From positions 1-64,000 of the forward strand of contig NZ_QGKR01000226.1 of assembly GCF_003172955.1 (NCBI RefSeq): a stretch of 64,000 bases of DNA. Reading direction: 5' to 3'. A program made the position numbers and the translations under genes. The notes beneath the pieces are model-generated. The model worked only from the letters and a program-made list of their open reading frames with translations. It was not told where the DNA came from and did no database searches. This stretch comes from Micromonospora acroterricola (lineage in GTDB: Bacteria > Actinomycetota > Actinomycetes > Mycobacteriales > Micromonosporaceae). Positions 53,593-62,312 of the stretch are shown one piece after another. Every line of letters begins with the position of its first letter. The first letter of the stretch is position 1.

Positions 53593-56124
53593 GTGGACCC
53601 GGCCGCGCTCGCTCGCCGGGCCACCCGCTGGCACGCGGCGGGCCTGGCGTCCAGCGACGCCGGCCAGCCGGGGCGGGCCGCCCGGGAACTGCGGGCGGGC
53701 CTGCGGCTGGCAAAGCGCCACCCCGCCCTGCGCGACATCCACGCCCGCCTGCTGATCAGCCTCGCCTGGGCCGAGTCCGAGCGAGGCCGGGTGGAGCTGG
53801 GCTTCCGGCTGCTGGACGAGGCCGAGGCACTCGTGGCTCCGCCGCAGCGGCCGATCCTGCTCGGCCAGCGGGCCCTGCTGCTCAAACGCAGCGGCCGCAA
53901 CGCGGAGGCGCTGCGCCAGTACGACGAGTCCATTGGCCTGTTGAGCGACCTGACGCACCCGCCCGATCTGGTTAAGGCGCTCAACAATCGCAGCCTCGTG
54001 CACCTGGAGGCGGGCAACGTCCGGCTCGCCCGGGCCGACCTGCGGCGCTGCGCCGAGGTCGCCGCCCGGCACGGGCTCGGCCTGCATGTGGCCATGGCGC
54101 GGACGAACCTGGGTTGTCTCGACGTGATCGCCGGTGACCTGCCCGCCGCGCTGCGTGCCTTCGCCCGGTCCGACGCCGACTACCGGGTGCTCGCGCCGGG
54201 TCGGCTCGCCAACCTGGCCGTGGAACGGGCCCGCGCGCTGGTCGCGGCCGGGCTGTACCGCGAGGCCGAACGGCAACTCGCCAGCGCGGTGGAGCGGGCG
54301 ACGCAGCAGCAGCTCGGACACACGTACGCGGATGCTCTCCAGGTTCGCGCGGAGGCGGCCCTGCTTGCCGGCGAGCCGGTCGCTGCCGCGCGGTGGGCCC
54401 GACGCGCCCGTGCCGCGTTCCTCGGCCGTACCAACGTCCGCCGTGCGGCCCTGGCTGCCCTGCTCGAGCTGCGCGCCGACCAGGCGGTCGGCGAGGTCGA
54501 CCAGGCGACGGTGGCCCGGCGCGCCGGGGTGCTGGCCGGCCGGTTGGCCCGGCTCGGGCTGCCCGAGGACGCCCGGGTCGCCGGTATGGTCAGGGCCCGG
54601 GCGCTGGTGGCCGCGGGACGACCCCGCCGGGCGGCGGAGCTGATCGGGCGACAGGCCGGACCACGGCGGACCGATCGGCTCGACACGCGCCTGCTCTGGC
54701 ACATGGCCCGCGCGGAGGTGGCGGCCTCGGCCGGCCGGTCGGCCGAGGCCCGGCGGAGTCTGCTGGCCGGAATGACCGCCCTGCACCGGCACCGCGCCCG
54801 GTTCGGCTGCGCCGACCTGCAGACCGGGGCCGCAGTGCACGGCCGCGACCTGGCCCGGGCGGGGCTCGCCGCGGCGCTGGCGGAGGGCTCCGCCAACGCC
54901 GTCTACCGGTGGTCCGAGCGGGCCCGGGCCCAGGCGCTGCTGCTGCCACCGGTGCGGCCACCCGACGACCCGGTCGCCGCCGAGGCGCTGGAGGAGCTGC
55001 GCCAGCTACAGCACCGCGTCCGGCAGGCGGAACTCGCGGGCCGCCCGACCCTGGCCTTCCACAGTCGGTTGGAGGCGCTCCAGCGGGTGATCCGGGAGCG
55101 CGCCTGGGCGACGCCGGGTCCCCGGGACGCGGCGCCGCCGACGCCGGCGCCGCTGAGCGCCGTGACGGCGCAGCTGGCCGGCGCGGCGCTCGTGGTGTAC
55201 GTGGCCGCCGGGGACGTCCTGCGCGCGCTGGTGGTCACTGATCGGGCGACCTCGGTGGTGGTGCTCGGCGACCGCGGCACGGCCGAGGAGGCGGTACGAC
55301 GGTTGCGCGCCGACCTGGACGGGCAGGCGGGCCGTGCCATGCCCGCCCGGCTGGCGGCGGTGGTCCGCGCCGCGACGCGGCAGGACGCCGACCGAGTGGG
55401 CTCGATGGTGCTCGATCCGGTGCTTCCGCTGGTCGGCGACCGGGACCTGGTGGTGGTCCCGACCGGGCTGTTGCTGACCACGCCGTGGCACGCCCTGCCC
55501 GCGTGCGCGTCCCGGCCGGTCACGGTGGCGCCGTCGGTCGGGGTCTGGCTTGCCGCCCGGCGCCGCCTGAACGCCGGCAGGCCCGCCGCCGAGTCGGCGG
55601 CGGTGACGGTGGTGGCGGGACCGGGAATCCCCCGGGGTGAGGCGGAGGCCCGGGCCGTCGCGTCGCTGCACCAAGGTGCCGTGGTGCTCACCGGGCCGGA
55701 GGCGACCCCGGCGGCGGCACTCGCGGCGATGGCCGGCGCCGGCCTCGCCCATATCGCCGCGCATGGGCAGCACCAGACCGAGAACCCGCTGTTCTCCACC
55801 CTGGAGCTGGCCGGCGGCCCGCTGATGGGATATGACGTGCAGGAGCTGCGGACCGCGCCGCGTACCGTGGTCTTGTCCTGCTGTGACCTGGGCCTGACCG
55901 ACGTGCGGCATGGCGACGAGGCGCTCGGCATGCCGACCGCCCTGCTCGCCGCAGGCACCGCCACGGTCGTCGCTAGCGTCAGCCGGGTCGCCGACGAGGC
56001 GGCCACGGAGATCATGGTGGCCTATCACCGGGCGGTCGTCGCGGGCCGGCCGCCGGCGGCAGCACTGGCGGAGGCCGTACGCGGCAACCAGCCCCCGAGC
56101 TTCGTCTGTTTCGGCGCCGGCTGA
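53593..56124 (+). CDS. TPR-CHAT caspase-like protease
   Basis: An 843-residue protein. Residues 1 to ~430 are repeating helical hairpins (TPR-like; ALNNRSLVHLEAGNVRLARA, AMARTNLGCLDVIAGDL). Then a helical linker, and a C-terminal CHAT domain from ~520. The catalytic dyad is His724 (AHIAAHGQHQTENPLF) and Cys763 (VVLSCCDLG). The family-typical GDEALGMPTALLAAGTATVV block and AALAEAVRGNQPP end are intact. The GTG 53593 start lies 1 bp after the upstream stop. CHAT proteins are cysteine proteases used as effectors in programmed death and conflict systems. No signal peptide, so cytoplasmic. Confidence 0.92.
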   Translation: MDPAALARRATRWHAAGLASSDAGQPGRAARELRAGLRLAKRHPALRDIHARLLISLAWAESERGRVELGFRLLDEAEALVAPPQRPILLGQRALLLKRSGRNAEALRQYDESIGLLSDLTHPPDLVKALNNRSLVHLEAGNVRLARADLRRCAEVAARHGLGLHVAMARTNLGCLDVIAGDLPAALRAFARSDADYRVLAPGRLANLAVERARALVAAGLYREAERQLASAVERATQQQLGHTYADALQVRAEAALLAGEPVAAARWARRARAAFLGRTNVRRAALAALLELRADQAVGEVDQATVARRAGVLAGRLARLGLPEDARVAGMVRARALVAAGRPRRAAELIGRQAGPRRTDRLDTRLLWHMARAEVAASAGRSAEARRSLLAGMTALHRHRARFGCADLQTGAAVHGRDLARAGLAAALAEGSANAVYRWSERARAQALLLPPVRPPDDPVAAEALEELRQLQHRVRQAELAGRPTLAFHSRLEALQRVIRERAWATPGPRDAAPPTPAPLSAVTAQLAGAALVVYVAAGDVLRALVVTDRATSVVVLGDRGTAEEAVRRLRADLDGQAGRAMPARLAAVVRAATRQDADRVGSMVLDPVLPLVGDRDLVVVPTGLLLTTPWHALPACASRPVTVAPSVGVWLAARRRLNAGRPAAESAAVTVVAGPGIPRGEAEARAVASLHQGAVVLTGPEATPAAALAAMAGAGLAHIAAHGQHQTENPLFSTLELAGGPLMGYDVQELRTAPRTVVLSCCDLGLTDVRHGDEALGMPTALLAAGTATVVASVSRVADEAATEIMVAYHRAVVAGRPPAAALAEAVRGNQPPSFVCFGAG

Positions 56125-56189
56125 ACCGACAGCACCAGAGTCCTGCCGACAGCAGGTATCCAGGATGCCGCCCGGCCCCCCATCCAGGC

Positions 56190-57143
56190 ATGACTGACCA
56201 CAATGCGAGGAAGCTCCGCCGCCGGGCGGGTCTCGCCGCCGGCCTCACCGTGCTCGCCCTGGCAGCCGGTCTCCTGCCGGGGTGCCGCACGAACGGCGGC
56301 GCGGCCAGCGGCGGTGCCGAAAACCGCCCCGACACGGCCAACGGCCTCGCGAAGATCGCCGGAGGCGGCTGCCCGGTGGCCGGCACCCGGAGCGGCGGAC
56401 TGCTCCCGAAACTGGACGAGGAAAGCTACACCTCGATCGAAAACCCCTGCCTGCCGTACGTCGACCTGGTAAGCGAGGTGACCCAACGGATCGCTCCTGG
56501 GCAGCGGCCCCGGGTCGACCAGTTCCTCGACAACCTCGGCCGCTTTGCCGACCGGCTCGGGCAGGTCAACGACGCCGTCCAATGCGCCTACCAGACGGAC
56601 CGGCTGGCGGTGCGGATCTACCAGAGTCGGCGCGACTCGTGGGCGGTCGGCGTTGTAGCGGTCCTCCGTGGCCGCCTCGGCGCGGTCGCCAACACCACCG
56701 CCTGCTTCCTGATCAAGCAGATCCCGCTCTTGGATCTGGCCACTCAGGGCATCGGACCGGAGCAGGACAACCCGGCGTACTGCTTCGACACCAGCCACCA
56801 ACAACGCGACGGCGAGGACTACACCATCATGTGGATTGGCTCGTCGGCGTTCACCTGCCGGGGACTCCAGGACGGGCTGGTTCCCGGCAACGGCCGGCTT
56901 GTCGCGGTGAAGGCCCGGCCCACCGTGTCGCTGCGCGCCGGCCCCACCATGGGCGACCAGGTGCTGCGGAAGGTGCCCGACGGCACGCTGGGCCGGGTGA
57001 CCTGCTACCGCACCGGGGAAGCCGTCAAGGACGACGACGTTTGGGCCCGGACGACCGTCCTCGGCGACACCGGCTGGATCGCAGCGGCCTACCTGGACAG
57101 CGCTCTGCCGATCCGCGGCACCGGGTTGTGCCCGGACAACTGA
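56190..57143 (+). CDS. lipoprotein with C-terminal bacterial SH3-like domain
   Basis: A 317-residue protein with a lipoprotein signal (TVLALAAGLLPGC; lipobox L-P-G-C, residue ~31). A helical Cys-containing region follows (PRVDQFLDNLGRFADRLGQV, VQCAYQ). A C-terminal SH3b-like barrel has VKARPTVSLRAGPTMGDQVL, RVTCYRTG and DTGWIAAAYL. Anchored outside the membrane and probably binding cell wall. It lies 65 bp after the CHAT gene; whether it belongs to that operon is unclear. Confidence 0.75.
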   Translation: MTDHNARKLRRRAGLAAGLTVLALAAGLLPGCRTNGGAASGGAENRPDTANGLAKIAGGGCPVAGTRSGGLLPKLDEESYTSIENPCLPYVDLVSEVTQRIAPGQRPRVDQFLDNLGRFADRLGQVNDAVQCAYQTDRLAVRIYQSRRDSWAVGVVAVLRGRLGAVANTTACFLIKQIPLLDLATQGIGPEQDNPAYCFDTSHQQRDGEDYTIMWIGSSAFTCRGLQDGLVPGNGRLVAVKARPTVSLRAGPTMGDQVLRKVPDGTLGRVTCYRTGEAVKDDDVWARTTVLGDTGWIAAAYLDSALPIRGTGLCPDN

Positions 57144-57792
57144 GACGGCACCGTGCGCGCTGGCGGGCGATCCCACGGGCGGCCGGCTCACCACCGGCCA
57201 CGTACAGAACGGTGACGGTGAACGTCAGCGCAGCGCTCGTCGCGCCGCACTGCGCATGCGGAGGACGCCGGGCTGACGCCGACCGGTCCGCCCACCCATC
57301 GACCAGCAGGCCGCCGCGACCCGGTCGATCCGCGGCCCCGCCCGGCGAGCAGTGGCAGGAAGTCGCCGACGAAATGCCCCCGGCGCTGCACCCACCCCAC
57401 ATTCGCCGCCGAGTTGCCCACCGCAGAGCGGTTTCATAGCGAGTGGCTTGCGCCAGGCCGACACGTGGGCTCTCGGCAGCGAAGGGCGGCCTGTTCCAGT
57501 CCGCCACTTCTCGCTCCACAACAAAGCTACCGCCCAGCAACAGGCGTCGGGAACGTTGTGGAAGCACGGCACCCACGCGCGCCGCCGACAAGTCCGAAAG
57601 CCGGGCGGCCTGCGGACGCTGAAACGCCTGCACCGAACGTCCGCAGACCTCCATAGCGGACATCGCCGCTGACCGGTGCGGGGGCACCCGGTTGGGGAGA
57701 ACCCGACAGATCGGTATCTGCTACCGGCCCTCCCGCCACGTATCCAGAAGACCGGCGGGAAGTCGTTCCGGCCGGAGAAGGGAGCAGGACAG
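57144..57792. other. intergenic region upstream of the peptide gene
   Basis: No supported protein. A hairpin with arms CTGCGGACG (57610-57618) and CGTCCGCAG (57638-57646) sits 147 bp before the peptide start and could be a terminator for upstream transcription or a leader structure. The promoter of the peptide-radical SAM pair must lie between there and 57792. Open frames in 57225-57690 on both strands look like shadows. Confidence 0.45.
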
Positions 57793-58023
57793 ATGTGCGG
57801 TATTCAGATCGGTGCTGAAGAGCTGGAGAACATCCTCGTCAACCGAGGGCCGGGCGCCTCCGGTGAAGAGGCCGTCGCCTGCGGCGTCCAGATCGGGGCG
57901 CCGGAGGTGAGCCGGGTTCTCGCCAACCGCAGCTCCGCACAGCTCGAGGACGCCGCCTGCGGGATCCAAATCGGCGCGCCGGAAAACGCCACGCTGCAGC
58001 ACAACGCCGGCCCGAACGCCTAG
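57793..58023 (+). CDS. three-repeat RiPP-like precursor peptide (CG[IV]QIGA repeats)
   Basis: A 76-residue peptide beginning MCGIQIGAEELENILVNRG. The motif occurs three times: Cys2 (CGIQIGA-E-E), Cys30 (CGVQIGA-P-E) and Cys56 (CGIQIGA-P-E), spaced 28 and 26 residues. Each is followed by an acidic/hydrophobic tail; the first two end in an NR (LVNR, LANR). These are the only three cysteines. There is no separate leader peptide: the first repeat starts at residue 2. ATG 57793 follows GAAGGGAGCAGGACAG. A radical SAM enzyme lies 93 bp downstream across a hairpin. Repeat architecture plus neighbour imply a modified peptide; the modification is unknown. Confidence 0.85.
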   Translation: MCGIQIGAEELENILVNRGPGASGEEAVACGVQIGAPEVSRVLANRSSAQLEDAACGIQIGAPENATLQHNAGPNA

Positions 58024-58037
58024 AAGGGTGCATTACC

Positions 58038-58078
58038 GCGGGGCCCGTTGGCGGCTGCGACCGGCCGACGGGCCCCGC
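58038..58078 (+). terminator. intra-operon hairpin (attenuator) between peptide and maturase
   Basis: A perfect 11-bp stem GCGGGGCCCGT (58038-58048) and ACGGGCCCCGC (58068-58078), loop 19 nt, starts 14 bp after the peptide stop and ends 38 bp before the radical SAM ATG. Partial termination or 3'-end protection here would give more peptide than enzyme mRNA, a common layout in RiPP operons. Confidence 0.75.
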
Positions 58079-58116
58079 TGACCCGACACTCAGGACCATT
58101 GATGGAAGGAAGAGCC

Positions 58117-59301
58117 ATGATCGGCACCCGCCTGGACGACATCGACGCGCCGCGCCTGATCCGCAGTGAACACGGCTGGTGGTTCATCGGGAACCAGACC
58201 TGGACCCTGCTGCGCCCCGAGTGTGTGGGGCCCGACGGCACGGTGGACGACGCCACCACTGGCTTCCTTCGCCGCATCGGGGCGTTCCAGCCGCGTATGC
58301 CGGCCTCGTTCTCGCTGACCGTGCTCACCACGACCACCTGCAACCTCGGCTGTGGCTACTGCTTCCAGAACACCGGGCTGGACAACACAGGCGGCGCACG
58401 GCCGCCGCGGATCCGGCGGGCCTGGCTGGACACCGGCATCGTCGAGCGCATCATCACATTTGCCCGCGACCGGATGCGTCGGTGCGAGCTGGATCGCCTT
58501 TACCTGCTGCTATTCGGGGGTGAGCCGCTGCTCAACCCGCGTGGCTGCCTCACCCTGCTGGACCGAGCCCGCGTGATCGGGCTCGACCAGTGCGCCATGA
58601 CCACGAACGGCGTTCTGCTGAGCCCGAGGCTGGCCCGCGAGCTGTACGCGGCAGGTCTCAACGGCGTGCAGGTGACGTTCGACGGCAGCCGGGCGGACCA
58701 TGACCAGATCCGGGTCAAGCGGTCTGGAGCGCCGACCTTCGACACCATCCTGCGCAACGTGGCTCGCGCGACTGAGGTCACCGGGCTGAACTGGAATCTG
58801 CGGGTGAACGTGTCGCACCACAACTTCGACCGGATCGCCGACCTCGTCGGGGAACTGGCCGCCGGCCTCAGCCCCGACCGGTGCACAGTGACGTTCGCCT
58901 GGGTGGGCGACGCGGGCTTCGGGTACCGCAACACCATGCGGCACATCGATGATGTGAGCGATGCGTTCGTGAGCTGGAGCATCGCGGCATTGGAAGCGGG
59001 CTTCCGGATGGTCCGACCCAGCATGAGAACCACCTGCCACATCTGCTCGGTGCCCGGAGGTCGGTACGGCGCCGTGGTCAACGCCGACGGTCAACTCTTC
59101 AGCTGCTGGCAGTCGGCCGGAAAGCCCGGCTTCGAGGTGGGCAGCATCGACGAGGGGTACCTGGACGTGGCCAGCGTCCCGGAACGCTGGGTGCGCTGCG
59201 GTTACGAGTACGAACAACCGAAACCGGCGCTGGCCGACACCTTCCAGGACCGGGTGGACGGCCGGTTGCTGGACTACCTCTACACCAGCGGCCGCCTGTA
59301 A
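58117..59301 (+). CDS. radical SAM/SPASM-like peptide maturase
   Basis: A 394-residue enzyme. The radical SAM cluster motif C75-x3-C79-x2-C82 is TTCNLGCGYCFQN, with LLFGGEPLLNP (134-141) and VTFDGSRADHDQIR. The C-terminal auxiliary cluster region has C307, C310 (TTCHICSVPGG) and C330 (NADGQLFSCWQ), a shortened SPASM-like set, plus C361. The first ~60 residues could hold a peptide-recognition element. ATG 58117 has GGAAGGA upstream; ATG 58102 is in frame. It presumably installs a radical-generated cross-link on the repeat peptide upstream. No transporter or dedicated protease is adjacent. Confidence 0.9.
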   Translation: MIGTRLDDIDAPRLIRSEHGWWFIGNQTWTLLRPECVGPDGTVDDATTGFLRRIGAFQPRMPASFSLTVLTTTTCNLGCGYCFQNTGLDNTGGARPPRIRRAWLDTGIVERIITFARDRMRRCELDRLYLLLFGGEPLLNPRGCLTLLDRARVIGLDQCAMTTNGVLLSPRLARELYAAGLNGVQVTFDGSRADHDQIRVKRSGAPTFDTILRNVARATEVTGLNWNLRVNVSHHNFDRIADLVGELAAGLSPDRCTVTFAWVGDAGFGYRNTMRHIDDVSDAFVSWSIAALEAGFRMVRPSMRTTCHICSVPGGRYGAVVNADGQLFSCWQSAGKPGFEVGSIDEGYLDVASVPERWVRCGYEYEQPKPALADTFQDRVDGRLLDYLYTSGRL

Positions 59302-59745
59302 CCCTGTCGATAAGACAACGCCGATCAGCACGTCAGCACCCGACCTGCTTCGACGGCCCGCGCCGGAGTTGAGTCGAGCAATGCTGGAACCCGCTTCCGA
59401 AGCTTGCCATCACCTGCGCCAGCCCGCGGCCCGCGCCGGGGTCAAGTTTGCGGCGAACGCGCGCTGCGGGGTGCGCAGCGCGGCGGCGAGGGCGGGTACG
59501 TCGTTGACGCCATCGCAGCAGGCGTGCCGATGCCGGTCCACGTCGAGATCGCGACGATCAACACCCTTGCCCGCACGGAACCGCACCGCCATGCCGAGTC
59601 CCGGCTTCCGCCGATATCCACGACGGCGCCTTCCACTCGCACACCATCGCGAAGCCGATCCTCGCCCGCGCCCGACGCGGACGTATCTGGCGCCAACCGG
59701 CTACCCCTCTATGGATATCGCCAACTTTCATTGGAAGGAACGGTC
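59302..59745. other. intergenic region between maturase and lectin
   Basis: 444 bp with no supported gene. One open stretch (GVPMPVHVEIATINTLART near 59520-59580) looks mildly protein-like but has no start, and both ends fade. The lectin promoter should lie near 59650-59730. Confidence 0.4.
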
Positions 59746-60309
59746 ATGAATATCCTCAGCCGGACGTCCATGGTGCTCGCGGTGTGCGCCGGACTCGTAG
59801 CCGCCAGCCTGGTGGTCGCCTCGCCTGCCAGCGCCGCCACCGAGTACTCATTCAGATCCCAGAGTTCCGCCACCAGCGAGCACCCCTTCGGCAGCCTGTG
59901 TATCGACGTGTCGTACGCCAACACCGCCAACGGCACGGCCATCAAGCAGTGGCCCTGCGACGGAGGCCCGGCCCAGAAATGGACCATGGTCTACGAGGGA
60001 AGGTGGGACGGCGTCGTCTACTACCAGCTTGTCAGCTCCCTCTGGTCGCCAGACGGACCCAAGTGCCTCGACCTGCCCTGGGGCAACCCGGCAGCCGGTC
60101 AGACGCTACAACTGTGGGACTGCCTGGGTGTCGCCCGACAGCTCTGGTCCGTCACGCAGGTACCCGGCGCGAATGGCTACGCGCTGCGCAACCTCCAGAC
60201 CGGGCAATGCGTCGATGTCCCCTGGGGCGACCCCATCGCGGGCAACGCCGTGTGGCAGTGGACCTGCAACAACACCGCCGCCCAGCAGTGGGTCTTGCGC
60301 GCCTGGTAG
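59746..60309 (+). CDS. secreted ricin-type beta-trefoil lectin
   Basis: A 187-residue protein: signal peptide (MVLAVCAGLVAASLVVASPA ending ASA) and one RICIN domain with three QxW-type repeats (AIKQWPCDGGPAQKW, TLQLWDCLGVARQLW, AVWQWTCNNTAAQQW) and paired Cys (CIDV, CLDLPW, CVDVPW). No catalytic domain is attached. A stand-alone secreted carbohydrate-binding protein. ATG 59746 follows GGAAGGA. Next to the RiPP-like pair, but separate from it by 444 bp. Confidence 0.9.
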   Translation: MNILSRTSMVLAVCAGLVAASLVVASPASAATEYSFRSQSSATSEHPFGSLCIDVSYANTANGTAIKQWPCDGGPAQKWTMVYEGRWDGVVYYQLVSSLWSPDGPKCLDLPWGNPAAGQTLQLWDCLGVARQLWSVTQVPGANGYALRNLQTGQCVDVPWGDPIAGNAVWQWTCNNTAAQQWVLRAW

Positions 60310-60313
60310 ACGG

Positions 60314-60353
60314 GCCGCCGCCTGATCAACCGCTCGGTTGATCAGGCGGCGGC
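60314..60353 (+). terminator. hairpin terminator after lectin gene
   Basis: A perfect 18-bp stem GCCGCCGCCTGATCAACC (60314-60331), loop GCTC, GGTTGATCAGGCGGCGGC (60336-60353), the strongest hairpin in the window. It starts 4 bp after the stop. Confidence 0.9.
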
Positions 60354-60507
60354 CTGGAATACCGACCTGGTGTTCTCGCCGCCCTATGGTTCGCTGGCCA
60401 GGCACAGAACGGCAGCTATGACATAGATGGGATTACATGTCTTGCGTGATCTCAGGTATGAAGGCCGAAGGCACGTCTCGGTGCTGATTCCTGAGAAGGA
60501 GCGACAG

Positions 60508-61737
60508 ATGAAACATGCCCTGCGCCGCCTACGAACGGGGGCGGTCGCGCTTGCTGCCTGCTCACTTGGGCTGAGCCTACTGTCGGTGCCCGCCGCCGAG
60601 GCGTACTCGGTTGCCCCTCTCGCGCCACAATCCGAGCGGGCACCGGAATCGAATCAGTTTTCGGCAGAGGGTGTGACCACGATCGGTGAACTCCGCACCG
60701 TCGACAGCTCCCTGTCCTACGCCCCCAACGGCGCGACACAGATCATTCAGCACCCCGGTGCCACCTACGTCAAGGTGCACTTCAGCTCACTGCGACTGGC
60801 CCAAGGCGACTACGTCACCGTGTCGAGCCGCGACGGCAAGGAGAGCCACCGGTACGACCGCCACCTGAACCGGGCGACCGGTTCGGACTACACCACCGAC
60901 GGACAGCCGGGTTTCTGGGCGATGTCGGTGGAGGGCGACACCGCCGTGGTGACGCTGCACAGCAGCCGCCCCTCACGTGGCAGCGCCGCCACCATTGACC
61001 GGTTCTGGCGCGGATACGACCGCACGGAGATCGCCGCGCACAACTTCTCCACCCAGTCCGTGTGCAGCACCGACGCCCGCCGGGACGTGGTCTGCTACCA
61101 GAACAGCCACCCCACCGAGTACGCGCGCGGCAGGGCGGTGGCGCGGCTGCTGATCAGCGGCGGTGGACTGTGCACCACGTGGCGGGTCGGCAACACCAAC
61201 CGGATGCTGACGAACAAGCACTGCTTCTCGACGCAGTCCGCCGTGAGTGGCAGCGAGATGCAGTTCAACTACCAGTGCGCCACCTGCGGCGGCGCGAATC
61301 CCGGCGCCGGCACCAAGGTCAGCGGTGCCACCCTCTACAGGGTGAGCAGCGGCGGCTCCAACCAGCTGGATTACACCCTGTTCTCGGTCAACAACTTCGC
61401 CGCCATCCAGGGATTCGGCACGCTGTACCTGGCAACTTCCGCCACCAGCAACGGCACCCGGATCTATGTCCCCGGGCACGGCGACGGCAGCGCGAAGCGG
61501 CTGTCGATCTACGAGGACACCCAGAACGGCGCGACCTGCGCCGTCCGGAACGCGAACTACAACACCTGGAACATCAGTTACAGCTGTGACACCTCCGGCG
61601 GCAACTCGGGTTCACCCGTGCTGAACGCCAGCCACCGTGTGATCGCCCTGCACCACCTCGGCGGTTGTCCGTCGAACCAGGGCGCGAAGGCGCACCTGAT
61701 CTACAACGAGATCGCCAGCCTGATCGACAACGGCTGA
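60508..61737 (+). CDS. secreted trypsin-like serine protease
   Basis: A 409-residue protein. The signal peptide is LRTGAVALAACSLGLSLLSV (cleavage near AEA-YSV). The N-terminal ~180 residues form a beta-rich pro- or accessory domain (TYVKVHFSSLRLAQGDYVTV). Then a chymotrypsin-fold protease with His238 (TNKHCF), Asp288 (NQLDYTLFSV) and Ser367 (GGNSGSPVLN) and several Cys pairs. The layout resembles bacterial lysyl/Arg-specific and glutamyl endopeptidase relatives. ATG 60508 follows AGAAGGAG. It could process secreted peptides, including the neighbouring repeat peptide (speculation). Confidence 0.9.
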   Translation: MKHALRRLRTGAVALAACSLGLSLLSVPAAEAYSVAPLAPQSERAPESNQFSAEGVTTIGELRTVDSSLSYAPNGATQIIQHPGATYVKVHFSSLRLAQGDYVTVSSRDGKESHRYDRHLNRATGSDYTTDGQPGFWAMSVEGDTAVVTLHSSRPSRGSAATIDRFWRGYDRTEIAAHNFSTQSVCSTDARRDVVCYQNSHPTEYARGRAVARLLISGGGLCTTWRVGNTNRMLTNKHCFSTQSAVSGSEMQFNYQCATCGGANPGAGTKVSGATLYRVSSGGSNQLDYTLFSVNNFAAIQGFGTLYLATSATSNGTRIYVPGHGDGSAKRLSIYEDTQNGATCAVRNANYNTWNISYSCDTSGGNSGSPVLNASHRVIALHHLGGCPSNQGAKAHLIYNEIASLIDNG

Positions 61738-61739
61738 GA

Positions 61740-61782
61740 CGGTGGGCCGCCGATGCGCGCACTGCGCCTTGGCGGCCCACCG
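61740..61782 (+). terminator. hairpin terminator after trypsin-like protease
   Basis: Perfect 12-bp arms CGGTGGGCCGCC (61740-61751) and GGCGGCCCACCG (61771-61782), loop 19 nt, starting 2 bp after the stop codon. Confidence 0.8.
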
Positions 61783-61892
61783 GCATCCTCGCCGCTCGAC
61801 CTCGGCGACGGCGTCGCCGGACGGCGCCGCGCGTCGATGAGGTCAAACACGGGCTTAAGCTGGCCGTTTTTCCACTTGCCACGTAGCTCTGT

Positions 61893-62312
61893 ACAGCAGC
61901 GAAGTACAGCAACAGCTCATTGATCGAGGCTTCGCCGAGCTTCCGCAGGGCTTCACGCGTGACCTTGGACGAGACCTGGCTGTAGATCTCCATCGTGATC
62001 GGGAAGTCCGCGTGTCGCAGGACCGCCATCGCGATCCGCGGATCCGCGTCCAGGTCGACCAGTAGGGAATCGCAGGTGCGCCGGGCGTCATGGACGGTGA
62101 TCTTCGGAACCCCGCGCTGCCGATCCGGCTGTCGTAAGAGCGGTTGAAGCTCTGCGGCTCGACCGGCAGCCGGTCGCGGGTCGTGAAGACCATGCCGGTG
62201 TCGTGCCACGCCTCGCCGGCTTTCTCTCTGGCCGCCTCCTGTTGGCGGTGGCGGCGCAGCGCGGTGACGCAGATGGCCGGCAGCGGCAGGGAGCGTCGAA
62301 GTTTCGTGCGGG
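61893..62312 (-). pseudogene. tyrosine recombinase (integrase), C-terminal remnant, frameshifted
   Basis: On the reverse strand one frame reads LRRSLPLPAICVTALRRHRQ, AAREKAGEAWHDTGMVFTTR, PVEPQSFNRSYDSRIG. After a frameshift near 62110 it continues KITVHDARRTCDSLLVDLDA, AMAVLRHADFPITMEIYSQV and ALRKLGE. These are the second half of a phage-type integrase with the catalytic H-x-x-R (HDARR), His (LRHAD) and Tyr (IYSQVS). The N-terminal core-binding domain and first catalytic Arg are absent. No tRNA or att-like repeat is visible beside it. Confidence 0.75.

Noticed and set aside
57225..57690. Small genes on either strand upstream of the repeat peptide
   Set aside because: Arg-rich shadows without ribosome sites or motifs.
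61574..62312. Integrated element with attachment sites next to the integrase remnant
   Set aside because: No tRNA gene or direct repeat pair could be found near it, and the integrase is frameshifted and lacks its N-terminus.
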